A program made the translations under genes and the position numbers. Below the pieces are notes generated by a model, which was not told the DNA's origin, did not search any database, and saw only the letters and a program-made list of their open reading frames with translations. From NCBI GenBank assembly GCA_900110635.1, contig FOEK01000012.1:51023-115022 (forward strand): a stretch of DNA of 64,000 nt, written 5' to 3'. Positions 1 to 8,966 of the stretch are shown piece by piece. The first letter of the stretch is position 1. Each line of letters opens with the position of its first letter. Origin of the DNA: Lachnospiraceae bacterium NE2001. GTDB lineage: Bacteria; Bacillota; Clostridia; Lachnospirales; Lachnospiraceae.

Positions 1-438
1 TATAGGAAGCTTCTGTCCCAGCTCCCAGCTCTTCACAGACAGTCCCTTGATATATGGCACGCCCTCGCGTCTCTCCTTGTCCGTCTCCATAACGATACCG
101 TCCTTATCGAAGAACACGTAGCACTCCATATATTCTATGCAGCCTGCAACAGACTTTTCATAAACCTCAACCTTCACCTTGTGCTTGCTGACAAACTCTA
201 TATCCATCTTTGAAACAAATGGGATATTCTCGGAGTCTCCGAACTTGTTATTCAGATACAGCAGCAGAGTATTGTCCATCAGGGCCTTACCCTCAATATA
301 CTCTCTTACTTCAGCCTCCGATGACATTTCACAGCCAGTTATCTCAATAGTTTTCAGAGTATATGTGCTGGCATAAAGCATTCCTCCCAGCAGCAGCACC
401 AGTATGATGATTGGAATTATAGGCACCTTAGTCCTCAT
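1..438 (-). CDS. ftsQ: Cell division protein FtsQ/DivIB, C-terminally cut by window edge
   Basis: Only the first 146 codons are in the window; the frame runs off position 1. The start ATG overlaps the last 11 bases of ftsW, indicating translational coupling. Residues 5-21 form a single membrane anchor after a short MRTK cytoplasmic tail. An extracellular POTRA-like region follows: it begins with the phrase LKTIEITGCE, which matches the first strand of FtsQ/DivIB POTRA domains, and continues with FDKDGIVME. FtsQ/DivIB is a bitopic septal protein that bridges FtsL/FtsB and the septal synthase. The position directly after ftsW in a dcw cluster supports the call. It is shorter at the N-terminus than many DivIB proteins, with almost no cytoplasmic domain. 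Confidence 0.82.
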   Translation of the reverse strand, partial: MRTKVPIIPIIILVLLLGGMLYASTYTLKTIEITGCEMSSEAEVREYIEGKALMDNTLLLYLNNKFGDSENIPFVSKMDIEFVSKHKVKVEVYEKSVAGCIEYMECYVFFDKDGIVMETDKERREGVPYIKGLSVKSWELGQKLPI

Positions 439-1582
439 CAGCTAAACTCTCCAATCTTTGTCCTTCAGGCTCTATCTGTCTCGACACACCAAGCAGCATT
501 CCCATTTCAAGCATCAGGAACACTATGGATGTACCACCATAACTGATAAATGGTAATGTTACACCTGTGTTTGGCATAAGGTTAGTAACAACGCACATAT
601 TTATGATAACCTGAACAGATATATGTATAATGATCCCGCATACAATGAAGCTGCCGTATCTGTCCGGCGCTCCCTCTGCGATAAACTTACATCGCCATAT
701 CAGAAGCAGGAATACAAGGATAAGCGCAGCTGCACCAACGATTCCAAGCTCCTCACAGATAACTGAAAATATCATATCATTCTGGGCCTCAGGAATATTT
801 CCCATCTTCTGTATACTCTGGCCAAGGCCACGTCCAAAGATTCCTCCTGACGCTATAGCATAAAGGCCCTGCATTGTCTGGTAACCCTTCTCAGTAGCTT
901 CAGGATTGAGCCAGGTTGTGATACGGTCGCCTCGGTATCCACGACCGAAGACCATGAGGAGAATACCTCCTATTCCAGCAGGAATAAACGCCAGAAGATA
1001 GATCAGCTTTGGGGTGGATATGATCCATATCCCACCAGCTATAGCCGCACATATAAGAGCCGTGCTCATGTTCTCTATGGCGATAAATACTATAAGGACC
1101 AAAACCGGTGCAAACAGATTGATAGTACCCTTCAGCGTGCGCATAAGCTCTGGCTTTTCCGCACACATATAAGCCATGTAGAGGATAATGATCATCTTTG
1201 CAATCTCTGATGGCTGGAAACGAAATGCACCCATCTGGATCCATCTGGATGAACCATTTACGCTAACACCCTTGATCAGAACCACAAGCAGAAGAACAAG
1301 CTCGATCAGCATTAGTATAATGGTAAAACGCTTTAGTCTCTGATAACGTATCTTGGATACAAATATCATACCTATAAATCCCAAACTAGCGAACAGAAGC
1401 TGGAAATTAAGGAAATGCACCCTGTTGCCGTAGAGCCTGTAAGAAACAAATGAGCTGGAACTGTATATCATAATGAATCCAAAGAAGGATAGAAATACAA
1501 TATAAAAAAGTGTAGGGTAATCAAAATAAGTGCCCTTAACTATCCACTTCTTTATAAACTTGTCCAGCCTGCTTGTTGCCAT
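428..1582 (-). CDS. ftsW: FtsW, septal SEDS-family peptidoglycan polymerase
   Basis: A 384-residue polytopic protein with about ten hydrophobic segments. SEDS signatures are present: SRWIQMGAFRFQPSE near residues 110-125, QNDMIFSVICEELG in the large extracellular loop region, and TGVTLPFISYGGTS near the C-terminus. Family knowledge: FtsW polymerises lipid II glycan strands at the septum together with a class B PBP. That partner (the PBP at 3049-5112) lies in the same cluster, with murD between them. The gene starts 1 bp after the murD stop and overlaps ftsQ, so it belongs to one transcript. RodA is the alternative, but the dcw context favours FtsW. Confidence 0.93.
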   Translation of the reverse strand: MATSRLDKFIKKWIVKGTYFDYPTLFYIVFLSFFGFIMIYSSSSFVSYRLYGNRVHFLNFQLLFASLGFIGMIFVSKIRYQRLKRFTIILMLIELVLLLVVLIKGVSVNGSSRWIQMGAFRFQPSEIAKMIIILYMAYMCAEKPELMRTLKGTINLFAPVLVLIVFIAIENMSTALICAAIAGGIWIISTPKLIYLLAFIPAGIGGILLMVFGRGYRGDRITTWLNPEATEKGYQTMQGLYAIASGGIFGRGLGQSIQKMGNIPEAQNDMIFSVICEELGIVGAAALILVFLLLIWRCKFIAEGAPDRYGSFIVCGIIIHISVQVIINMCVVTNLMPNTGVTLPFISYGGTSIVFLMLEMGMLLGVSRQIEPEGQRLESLADED

Positions 1583-1583
1583 T

Positions 1584-2987
1584 TTACTTTTCCTCTAATC
1601 CGTTAACATATACCTTGAAGAGAGTTCCTCTCTCCTCATAGCTTTTGAACATATCCCAGCTTGCACAAGCTGGTGACAGGAGAACACTCTCTCCTGGCTT
1701 TGCGTGGGAATAGCAGTAATCAACTGCCTCCTTCAGGCTTCCCACACGTACTATCTCGTTAAAACCGTGGGACTTGCAGCATCGTTCTATCTTATCAGCA
1801 GTTGCACCAAGAAGCACCAGAACTCTTACCTTACCTGGAAATGTTTCTACCCATTCATCGTAGTCAGACTCCTTATCATAGCCTCCTCCGATAAGGATCG
1901 TAGTTGAACGCATAGCCTGAACCGCCTTTATAGCCGCATCCGGGTTAGTTCCCTTGGAATCATTGTAGTACTTTACGCCAGCTATCTCTCTTACAAACTC
2001 GATCCTATGTTCAACACCGTTAAATGAATAGATAGTGTCTCTAATTATCTCAGTAGGAATATCCATATAGTAAGCGATCAAAGTTGCTGCCAGAACATTC
2101 TCAAGATTGTGAATGCCCAGTATCTTTATCTTATCCACGTCCAGGATGTATTGCTCACCCTCCACATCCCAGCTTTTTATATATATCTTTCCATCACGTA
2201 CATAGGCACCCTCTTCCAGTTCTGTCTCGTGACTGAAATATACCTTATGCACATTTGTTATCTTCTCAGTACGTTCCCTTGTCTCAGCATCATCGTAATT
2301 AATAACCAGATAGTCTTCTTCAGTCTGATTTTCAGCAATACGAAGCTTAGCATCATAGTAATTATCAAGGGTATAATGTCTGTTAAGATGATCTGGAGTA
2401 AGATTCAATATAGCTGATACATGAGGTCTAAAGGTATGGATTGTTTCCAGCTGGAATGAGCTGACCTCCAGTGCCACCAGAGATCTGTCGTCAGTCATAT
2501 CAGCCAGCTTTGTAAATGGAAGTCCTATATTTCCAACTACAATAGAGTTCTCTCTATAGTTGTTGAAGATTTCTCCCACAAGAGATGTGGTAGTTGTCTT
2601 TCCGTTTGTTCCAGTAATGGCTGCTATGATTCCATTATTAAAATAGTATGCAAGCTCTATCTCTCCCCAGATTGGGATACCCTTTTCTCTAACTTTATTT
2701 ACAAAAGGAGCATCAACAGGAATACCAGGACTTATTACAAAGAGATCTGCCTCTTCCAGCAAGTCGTCTGTCAGTTCTCCCAGAACAACCTTAAAGTTTT
2801 CGGCTGTAGGAAAGTTTGCAAGAAGTTCTTCTTTATCCAGAGACTCATTTCCATCATAAAGAATTACGTCTACGCCATTTCTTATAAGAAGTCCTGAGGA
2901 GGCAAGGCCGCTTCGACCTGCACCTGCTACTATGACCTTCTTTCCTGTTATATCTAAACCATCAGTGACTAGTTTTTCTGTTACCAT
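1584..2987 (-). CDS. murD: MurD, UDP-N-acetylmuramoyl-L-alanine:D-glutamate ligase
   Basis: A 467-residue Mur ligase of typical length. Residues 15-40 form the N-terminal nucleotide fold that binds UDP (VIVAGAGRSG). The ATP P-loop TGTNGKTT is at residues 125-132. A central NLTPDHLNRH motif and the C-terminal domain with YYNDSKGTNPDA follow, all characteristic of MurD rather than MurC/E/F. It adds D-glutamate to UDP-MurNAc-L-Ala in the cytoplasm. It sits between the class B PBP gene and ftsW; mraY and murF, which commonly lie near here, are not in the window. Confidence 0.95.
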   Translation of the reverse strand: MVTEKLVTDGLDITGKKVIVAGAGRSGLASSGLLIRNGVDVILYDGNESLDKEELLANFPTAENFKVVLGELTDDLLEEADLFVISPGIPVDAPFVNKVREKGIPIWGEIELAYYFNNGIIAAITGTNGKTTTTSLVGEIFNNYRENSIVVGNIGLPFTKLADMTDDRSLVALEVSSFQLETIHTFRPHVSAILNLTPDHLNRHYTLDNYYDAKLRIAENQTEEDYLVINYDDAETRERTEKITNVHKVYFSHETELEEGAYVRDGKIYIKSWDVEGEQYILDVDKIKILGIHNLENVLAATLIAYYMDIPTEIIRDTIYSFNGVEHRIEFVREIAGVKYYNDSKGTNPDAAIKAVQAMRSTTILIGGGYDKESDYDEWVETFPGKVRVLVLLGATADKIERCCKSHGFNEIVRVGSLKEAVDYCYSHAKPGESVLLSPACASWDMFKSYEERGTLFKVYVNGLEEK

Positions 2988-3048
2988 TACTTACTACCAT
3001 ATCCTTTCATCTGTATGAGAGACACCTCACTATAACACCTAAAGGCTG

Positions 3049-5112
3049 TTAGTCACCCGTGCCTGCTGTTCCGTCACCCGTAGCACCGTCGGTGCCTTCA
3101 GTATTATCGGTGTTTTCTTCAGTTACAGCCTCGGTAGGCGCCTCAGTCGCATTCTGCTCAGGTGTGGAGCCTGCCACGCTTATTGCTGGCGCAGCACCTT
3201 CAAATACAGGTGTTGCCACCTCATCGCCAACTGCATCTCCCTCAGCCACTGCCTCTCCTGTCCTGTAGATATTCATATAAGGCAGGAGCTCTTCAGCGAT
3301 CTTGTTAAAAAGAAGTGTTCCTGCTGCTGAAGAAGCCTGATCATCAGCACCCGGCTCATCAACAACACAGTAAATCATAACCTGAGGATCACTAACAGGG
3401 GCAAATCCTATAAATGACAGAATATACTTTCCATTTCCTCTAGGAAGCTTCTCGGCTGTACCAGTCTTTCCGCCGATCTCGTAGCCCTCGATCATGGCCT
3501 TTTTACCAGTACCGTGTTCAACAACCTCCTGAAGTATGAGTTTCATTTCATCAGAGGTCTCTTCAGAGATTGTTCTACGAACAAGAATCTTGTCATAGTT
3601 CTTGACCAGGTTTCCATCCGCATCAAGCACCTGCTTAACAACGTGAGGCTGATAATAATATCCGCCATTAATAACAGAGCAAAATGCTGTTCCCAGCTGC
3701 ATCATCGTTACAGTAACGCCCTGTCCAAAGCTTGATGTAGCAAGCTCAACCGGGTTAAGTGTGTCCTGATGATAAACCATGGTATAGAGGTCATCCTCAC
3801 TGGCCTCACCAGATATATCTATATTGGTCTTCTGTCCAAAACCGAACAGAACCTGATATTTGTCAAATGTAGAAGATCCCTCAAGTGCAGCGATCTGCAT
3901 CAGGCAGTCGTTGCAGGAATACTCCAGTGCCTGTGGAACTGTCAGCATACCATGACCATACACGTTATGACATTTGATATCCCAGTCAGCCACGTGCTGA
4001 ATACCGTCACAGTAGAACTCCTCATCACCTGTAATGACTCCATCCTCAAGGGCACCTGAGATGGTAAAAGGTTTAAATGTGGAGCCTGGCTCGAAGGAAT
4101 CACTTATTACGAAGTTACGCCATACGTTGTTAAGTGTCTCAACCTTCTCCTCGTCAGTCATTGTCTTAACGAGAGCCTTATATTCTTCATCAGACAGCTT
4201 CTCATCCTTAGTTTCAAATTGATACTTACAGCTGTCCATGGAGTAAGCGTTGTTTGGATTGAACTGATGTGAATTGTAAAGAGCCAGTATCTCACAGTTC
4301 TTTGGATTCATTACAAGAACCGATATATTCTTTGCTCCCATTTCCTTCATGAACTCTTCACATTTTACCTGAACAATTCTCTGTGTCTCGCTATCGATGG
4401 TGGTCACAAGGCTGTTGCCGTTTACAGGCTGTTCAACCTCTCTCTGAAGGTTATAGTCCTCTCCCAGATAAGAGTATTTTCTTCCGTTCTGGCCGTTGAG
4501 ATATGAGTTATAGCTTCCTTCAATTCCGCCGATACCCTCATTTCCACTTACAACGAAACCAAGCATATGACAGGCAAGTTCGTTGTTTGGATAAGTTCTC
4601 TTGTACTCCTCTTCCAGTCTTATACCCACAACATCTGTAAGATTTCCAGCACGTTCATCAGCGAGATACTCCTTTACATCATCGTAGGTCAGTTTCTTTC
4701 TGATAACCTCGTACCAGGATTCTGTATTTTCCAGATAGGTAGCTGCCTCCTCGGCAGATACGCTGAAGTACTTGTCCAGTGCCTTGAGAGTGGCCTTCTT
4801 TTTCTTTTCGAACTTAAGTATATTCTTTGGCTCGATTACCACGTTGTACACCATGGTGCTTGTAGCAAGAACCGAACCATTACAGTCATAGATATCGCCG
4901 CGTTTATAAGGAACCACGATACTCTCATAGCCCTTCTGACTAAGAATTCGGTCCGTGTATTCCTCGCCATACCTTACGTTGTAATAAATAATAGCGCCAA
5001 ATATAACCGCAAAAAATGCGCTGAATACTAAAAGCAAAACAAAAAGACGCGTACGCATCCTCTTGACCATTACTCTTCTCTTTTTCTTTTTTCGTCTCGT
5101 CATCTGTGCCAT
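3049..5112 (-). CDS. Class B penicillin-binding protein, septal transpeptidase (FtsI/PBP2B type)
   Basis: A 687-residue protein. It has a very basic cytoplasmic tail (RRKKKKRR), one membrane segment at about residues 22-44, a PBP dimerisation region starting near YKRGDIYDCNG, and a transpeptidase domain with all three active-site motifs: S344-T-F-K347, S399-C-N401 and K549-T-G. The last about 65 residues are a Thr/Glu/Ala/Gly-rich low-complexity tail, not a PASTA domain. It crosslinks septal peptidoglycan and is expected to pair with FtsW. Position directly after the ftsL-like gene is the standard order. It could also be annotated as the spore-specific SpoVD paralogue; length and missing PASTA domains do not decide this. 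Confidence 0.9.
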   Translation of the reverse strand: MAQMTRRKKKKRRVMVKRMRTRLFVLLLVFSAFFAVIFGAIIYYNVRYGEEYTDRILSQKGYESIVVPYKRGDIYDCNGSVLATSTMVYNVVIEPKNILKFEKKKKATLKALDKYFSVSAEEAATYLENTESWYEVIRKKLTYDDVKEYLADERAGNLTDVVGIRLEEEYKRTYPNNELACHMLGFVVSGNEGIGGIEGSYNSYLNGQNGRKYSYLGEDYNLQREVEQPVNGNSLVTTIDSETQRIVQVKCEEFMKEMGAKNISVLVMNPKNCEILALYNSHQFNPNNAYSMDSCKYQFETKDEKLSDEEYKALVKTMTDEEKVETLNNVWRNFVISDSFEPGSTFKPFTISGALEDGVITGDEEFYCDGIQHVADWDIKCHNVYGHGMLTVPQALEYSCNDCLMQIAALEGSSTFDKYQVLFGFGQKTNIDISGEASEDDLYTMVYHQDTLNPVELATSSFGQGVTVTMMQLGTAFCSVINGGYYYQPHVVKQVLDADGNLVKNYDKILVRRTISEETSDEMKLILQEVVEHGTGKKAMIEGYEIGGKTGTAEKLPRGNGKYILSFIGFAPVSDPQVMIYCVVDEPGADDQASSAAGTLLFNKIAEELLPYMNIYRTGEAVAEGDAVGDEVATPVFEGAAPAISVAGSTPEQNATEAPTEAVTEENTDNTEGTDGATGDGTAGTGD

Positions 5113-5147
5113 TTTATCTTCTCGAATAAAAACGCCAAAAGACTGCC

Positions 5148-5627
5148 TTAGTCAGCAGTCTTTGGAACGTCGCCATATTGTTTTACATAGTCACCCTGTT
5201 CATTCTCGTAGTATATAATCGAACCATTTTCCGAGTATACCATACCTAGCTCACCAGTTGCAATATTATATACATCTTCAAGAGAATACATACTGTTCAG
5301 CTTATTCTCATAAGCTGTGTTATCAGCCTCTATATCCTGAATCTCTTCCTGCAGGGACTCTATTTTTCTCTCTTTGTTTTCAACGCTTCCTTGAACCGTT
5401 AGCATTATAACACAAGATAGGATAACCATCACTAACATTAATGCTAACACCAGCGTATATCTCAGATCAAATCCCAGAGAATTTTCAGCCTTGATAGCTG
5501 ATTTCTTAAATGTTTTTCTCCCTCTTCTTCTGCTTGGTGCCGGTCTTTCCTGTCGTCTTGGAACCGCTACGGTTTTTCTGACAGCTCCGCCCTCTTCATA
5601 ATACAGTTCTCTTGCTCTACTTGCCAT
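5148..5627 (-). CDS. FtsL-like septum protein (short bitopic coiled-coil protein)
   Basis: About 159 residues. A basic N-terminal region (PSRRRGRKTFKK) is followed by one membrane helix (LVLALMLVMVILSCVIML) and a heptad-rich extracellular stretch with charged residues (KERKIESLQEEIQDIEAD), the plan of FtsL/DivIC proteins. Sequence identity in this family is low, so the call rests on topology and location between rsmH and the class B PBP. Start choice: the ATG at 5627 has AGGGGA four bases upstream. An in-frame ATG at 5663 has its Shine-Dalgarno abutting the start codon with no spacer, so it is less likely. Confidence 0.75.
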   Translation of the reverse strand: MASRARELYYEEGGAVRKTVAVPRRQERPAPSRRRGRKTFKKSAIKAENSLGFDLRYTLVLALMLVMVILSCVIMLTVQGSVENKERKIESLQEEIQDIEADNTAYENKLNSMYSLEDVYNIATGELGMVYSENGSIIYYENEQGDYVKQYGDVPKTAD

Positions 5628-5707
5628 ATCTTCCCCTAACCGAGATTCTTCAAGTCTTTTCATCTCCTCTGGTTATATCCAGAGTCTGGTTAGAAGAATC
5701 TTCCTGT

Positions 5708-6640
5708 CTATATTTTTTCAAACACCCTTAGTTTTGCACTACTGCTTCTTGGATTTCTTTCCAGTTCCTCAGCCGAAGCAACTATAGGTTTTCTTGTTAC
5801 TACTCTGCCCTTTGATTTCCTGCCACAGGTACATACCGGGAACTCCGGCGGGCAAATGCACGGTGACTCAGCCGTTCTAAAGGCTGTCTTTACAATCCTA
5901 TCCTCTAAAGAGTGAAAAGTAATGATAGCCAGTCTTCCTTTCGGAGCCAGGATATCAATCATTTCTGTTAAGCTATCCTCAAGAACCGTAAGCTCTCGGT
6001 TCAGTTCAATACGAATAGCCTGATAGGTCTTCTTGCAAGGATTACCGCCCTGTCGTCTTGCAGCTGCAGGAATCGATGCTTTGATGATCTCATTTAATTC
6101 AAATGTAGTTGTGATGGGTTTTTCACTTCTTGAGCTTATTATGTTTTTCGCTATTCTAGCGGCAAACTTTTCTTCACCATAGTCGCTAATGATCCTTCTG
6201 AGATCCGACTCTGAGTAATCATTCAGGATATCTCTTGCAGTGTAATCACTGTCCTGATCCATCCTCATATCCAGTGGGGCATCTTCCCTATAGGAGAAGC
6301 CTCTGTCTTTATTATCAAACTGGTAAGATGAAACCCCCAGATCCAGGAGGATTCCATCCACACTGTCTATTCCTCTTTCTTTTAGCAGCTGTTTCATATT
6401 TACGTAGTTACTATGAATCAGCTCAACATTCTGAAAATCTTTTAATCTTTCACTAGATGCTTTCAGTGCATCTCTGTCCTGATCTATACCAACAAGCTTT
6501 CCCTTGTCAGATAGTCTTTTAACTATTTCATATGAATGTCCGGCACCGCCAAGGGTTCCGTCAACATATATCCCATCTGGTTTTATATCCAGGCCCTCTA
6601 AGACCTCATTTAGCATTATTGATATATGCTTAAATTCCAT
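5708..6640 (-). CDS. rsmH: RsmH (MraW), 16S rRNA C1402 N4-methyltransferase
   Basis: A 310-residue protein of normal family length. The N-terminal SAM motif [12 protein letters not shown] lies near residues 25-36. [27 protein letters not shown] and the C-terminal [10 protein letters not shown] are all RsmH signatures. A CxC-x6-CxC cluster ([12 protein letters not shown]) lies near the C-terminus; such cysteine pairs are seen in many Firmicute RsmH proteins. It methylates N4 of C1402 in 16S rRNA. It is the second gene of the cluster, 24 bp after mraZ. Confidence 0.95.
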   Translation of the reverse strand: MEFKHISIMLNEVLEGLDIKPDGIYVDGTLGGAGHSYEIVKRLSDKGKLVGIDQDRDALKASSERLKDFQNVELIHSNYVNMKQLLKERGIDSVDGILLDLGVSSYQFDNKDRGFSYREDAPLDMRMDQDSDYTARDILNDYSESDLRRIISDYGEEKFAARIAKNIISSRSEKPITTTFELNEIIKASIPAAARRQGGNPCKKTYQAIRIELNRELTVLEDSLTEMIDILAPKGRLAIITFHSLEDRIVKTAFRTAESPCICPPEFPVCTCGRKSKGRVVTRKPIVASAEELERNPRSSSAKLRVFEKI

Positions 6641-6664
6641 CTAATCTTCTCCGAGAGAATGCTA

Positions 6665-7111
6665 TTAAAAGTTGAGACCATATTCTTCAATCAGGTCGCT
6701 GACAACGCTATCCTCTTCCATATCAGCGAACATTTCTTCGTAACGTTTCTTATCCCAAACTTCAGCCTTTTCCCCACTTCCTACCACTACAACCTCTTTG
6801 GTGATACCAGCGTGCTGTCTGAGTGATGGAGGAATTATGATTCTTCCCTGGGAATCCAGTTCACAGGTTGAAGCCTTAGATGTGAAATACCTAAAAAGCT
6901 TTCTTCCTTTAGGTGTGCTTGTAGGAATCGTTTCTGCCATCCTTGTAATAACCTCATCCCACTTCTCTGAAGAATAAATCCTAAGACATCCATCAGGATC
7001 AATGGATATAACAACAACCGAACCAAGTATATCTCTGAACTTTGCTGGAACACTTAGTCTTCCCTTAGCATCTACATTATGAAAATATTCACCAAACATG
7101 CTAAGTGCCAC
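6665..7111 (-). CDS. mraZ: MraZ, dcw cluster transcriptional regulator
   Basis: A 148-residue protein with two AbrB-like swapped-hairpin repeats, each with the MraZ signature: VDAKGRLSVPAKFR near residue 15 and LDSQGRIIIPPSLR near residue 90. MraZ binds its own promoter region and represses or tunes the division cluster. It is the first gene of the cluster. The start is taken as GTG at 7111, which has GGAGG 11 bases upstream. The ATG four codons later (7099) matches the usual MFxGE start of the family but has no nearby ribosome-binding site, so either could be used. Confidence 0.93.
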   Translation of the reverse strand: MALSMFGEYFHNVDAKGRLSVPAKFRDILGSVVVISIDPDGCLRIYSSEKWDEVITRMAETIPTSTPKGRKLFRYFTSKASTCELDSQGRIIIPPSLRQHAGITKEVVVVGSGEKAEVWDKKRYEEMFADMEEDSVVSDLIEEYGLNF

Positions 7112-7138
7112 GACTCTATGTTCCTCCTTCCCGCGTTG

Positions 7139-7240
7139 TTGATAACTTTGTGGATTATGTTGATATTCCCCACTTTATGGGTTTTTTTGACCTAAATTGA
7201 CACAATTTCCCACATACACGTCAATATTACCCCACCAGAG
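7139..7240 (-). promoter_or_regulatory. Candidate mraZ promoter region with MraZ-type GTGGG boxes
   Basis: On the minus strand this leader holds three GTGGGG/GTGGGA boxes (near 7230, 7210 and 7170), the last inside AAAGTGGGG. Known MraZ operators are direct repeats of TGGGN or AAAGTGG-type boxes, so these are plausible self-binding sites. A TTGACG hexamer at 7219-7224 could be a -35 element, but I see no convincing -10 at the right distance. The spacing of the boxes is also not the regular 10-bp repeat, so the call is tentative. Confidence 0.35.
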
Positions 7241-7283
7241 GGCAAATTGCAAGTTTTTTTTCTGAAAAAGCGCTAAAATTAGC

Positions 7284-7324
7284 CAAAAAAAGAGCCCCCA
7301 CGACTTCCAGTCGCAGGAGCTTTT
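7284..7324 (-). terminator. Intrinsic terminator after lgt
   Basis: On the minus strand a stem with several G-U pairs, built around GCGACT/AGTCGT and AGCTCC/GGGGGCT, is followed by TCTTTTTTT. It lies between the lgt stop and mraZ and separates the two transcripts. The plus strand also ends in a short T run, so weak bidirectional action is possible. Confidence 0.7.
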
Positions 7325-7383
7325 CCACTTCTAAATACAAAATATTCTGTTATTTATATCACATATATACCATATATGGTGTT

Positions 7384-7491
7384 TTATGTGCAATGGGGTC
7401 TGACTTCCTTCGCTCACGCTCAGGCGCTAAAAGCATGTCTGCCATTGGCAGACAACGCGCCCACTGCACATAGGTCTGTCCCCAATTGCAC
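7384..7491. repeat. Composite inverted repeat with TGTGCAATGGGG / CCCCAATTGCACA ends
   Basis: About 105 bp between lgt and its terminator. The ends TGTGCAATGGGGTCTGAC and GTCTGTCCCCAATTGCACA are inverted copies with small differences. An inner hairpin TGTCTGCC-ATT-GGCAGACA and a second TGCACATA copy lie between. The end sequences closely resemble the hairpin at 46448-46480, so this belongs to a dispersed family in the genome. This accounts for most of the 380-bp gap between lgt and mraZ. Confidence 0.7.
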
Positions 7492-7494
7492 ATT

Positions 7495-8688
7495 TTAATC
7501 TTCGTCGTCGTATAAGTCTTCGTCCTCTTCGTCGTCAGAATCATCTGATTCTTCGTCATCGGACTTTTTATCTTGCAGTTTCTTTTTCAGGTCGGATTTG
7601 TTTTTCTTCTTTTCTTCCGATTTTTCTTCTGACTTTGCAGACTTCTCATCTTCAGTTTTTGAAGACTTCTTATCTTCCTGCTTTGAAGATTCCTTTTTAG
7701 CAGAAGTTTTCTCGTCAGAAGAATCCGAGTCACTATCATCTTCATCATCAGAATCGTCGGCTTTTGGTGGTATATAGTTTACCTTTGGAGTCTTGCCATT
7801 CTTTATATCGATCCGGTTTTTGATGATCACTCCTACAGCAAGAACTACACAGATAACCGCTACCAGTTGGCTGACTTTTAGCGGTCCAACCATCAGCGAA
7901 TCAGATCTAAGGCCTTCAATCCAGAAACGGCCTATGCCGTAGCCTGCTACATAAAGCATCGCCAGTTCGCCGTCGAATTTCTTTTTCTTCCTATATATAA
8001 GGAGGAAAATGAGTAAGGCCAGATTCCAGAGTCCTTCATAGAGGAAGGTAGGATGAACTGTTATACATCCGATACCATTAACCTGTTCCTGATTGTTCAG
8101 CATTTCATCTGTAATTATGCCGTCACGCCTAAGAGCCTGAAGATAACTGCTTTTGAAATAATTAACAGGTATCGCCATTCTGAGCAGGCCATTTGTATAT
8201 CCACCAAAGCATTCTCTGTTGAAGAAATTACCCCAGCGTCCTACTATCTGAGCTGCCACAACACCCAGTGCTATGGAATCACCAAAGAGCGGGAAGTTCA
8301 GTTTTCTCTTTCTCGCAAATATAAATCCAGCCAGCACTCCAGCAATAAGGCCGCCATATACAGCAAGGCCACCGTTATGAATATTGATAACATCTATCAG
8401 TGTCTTTCCGATAGACTTGCCAGGCTGGAAGAATCTTTCATGGTTAAATATTACATAGTAGATTCTGGCTCCGAGAATAGCCGGAATTACAAGCCACAGG
8501 AAGAAGTCCAGATAGTCCTCATCATTCTGTCCGGTACGCTGTGCTTCCTTCGACGCAATAAAGAGTGCCAGAATAAAACCAGCGGTCACGCATATAGCAT
8601 ACATAGGAAGCTTTACATTTAATATTGTTATAGCGCTAAGAACCTTATCAAAGAGTATTCCCAGCCCTGGAAAATATATACCCTGCAT
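7495..8688 (-). CDS. lgt: Lgt, prolipoprotein diacylglyceryl transferase, with long acidic/basic tail
   Basis: A 397-residue protein. The first about 285 residues are a seven-helix Lgt: YAICVTAGFILALFIA, then GARIYYVIFN, HNGGLAVYGGLIAGV, the family motif GRWGNFFNRECFGG, and HPTFLYEGLWN. It transfers diacylglycerol from phosphatidylglycerol to the lipobox cysteine of prolipoproteins at the membrane; the lipoprotein at 52466-52951 would be a substrate. The last about 110 residues are almost only D, E, S and K in blocks (SDDEDDSDSDSSDEK, KSDDEESDDSDDEEDE), far beyond the normal C-terminus and probably disordered in the cytoplasm. The ATG at 8688 has AAAGGA seven bases upstream, supplied by the end of the tandem repeat. 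Confidence 0.93.
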   Translation of the reverse strand: MQGIYFPGLGILFDKVLSAITILNVKLPMYAICVTAGFILALFIASKEAQRTGQNDEDYLDFFLWLVIPAILGARIYYVIFNHERFFQPGKSIGKTLIDVINIHNGGLAVYGGLIAGVLAGFIFARKRKLNFPLFGDSIALGVVAAQIVGRWGNFFNRECFGGYTNGLLRMAIPVNYFKSSYLQALRRDGIITDEMLNNQEQVNGIGCITVHPTFLYEGLWNLALLIFLLIYRKKKKFDGELAMLYVAGYGIGRFWIEGLRSDSLMVGPLKVSQLVAVICVVLAVGVIIKNRIDIKNGKTPKVNYIPPKADDSDDEDDSDSDSSDEKTSAKKESSKQEDKKSSKTEDEKSAKSEEKSEEKKKNKSDLKKKLQDKKSDDEESDDSDDEEDEDLYDDED

Positions 8689-8692
8689 ATTT

Positions 8693-8966
8693 ATATCCTT
8701 TCATTTATATATATCAGTGCAATTGCTGAACCCGCTGCTTTGCAGCTCCTGTTCAGCAATATATCCTTTCATTTATATATATCAGTGCAATTGCTGAACC
8801 CGCTGCTTCGCAGCTCCTGTTCAGCAATATATCCTTTCATTTATATATATATCAGCGCAATTGCTGAACCCGCTGCTTCGCAGCTCCTGTTCAGCAATAT
8901 ATCCTTTCATTTATATATATCAGTGCAATTGCTGAACCCGCTGCTTCGCAGCTCCTGTTCAGCAAT
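8693..8966. repeat. Four tandem 68-70 bp repeats forming the lgt 5' leader
   Basis: Units lie at 8693-8760, 8761-8828, 8829-8898 and 8899-8966, near identical (68, 68, 70 and 68 bp; the third has one extra TA). Each holds a hairpin with arms ATTGCTGAAC/GTTCAGCAAT and inner GCTGC/GCAGC, followed on the minus strand by AAATGAAAGGATAT, the very stretch that serves as the lgt ribosome-binding site. On the minus strand each unit therefore has an ATG. In 68-bp units the frame runs 23 codons and ends in a TGA that overlaps the next unit's ATG (8769-8840, 8701-8772); the last ATG (8704) opens an 18-codon frame overlapping the lgt start. Confidence 0.9.

Noticed and set aside
8693..8966. CRISPR array
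   Set aside because: The 68-bp units are contiguous near-identical repeats without unique spacers; the same holds for 25182-25439.
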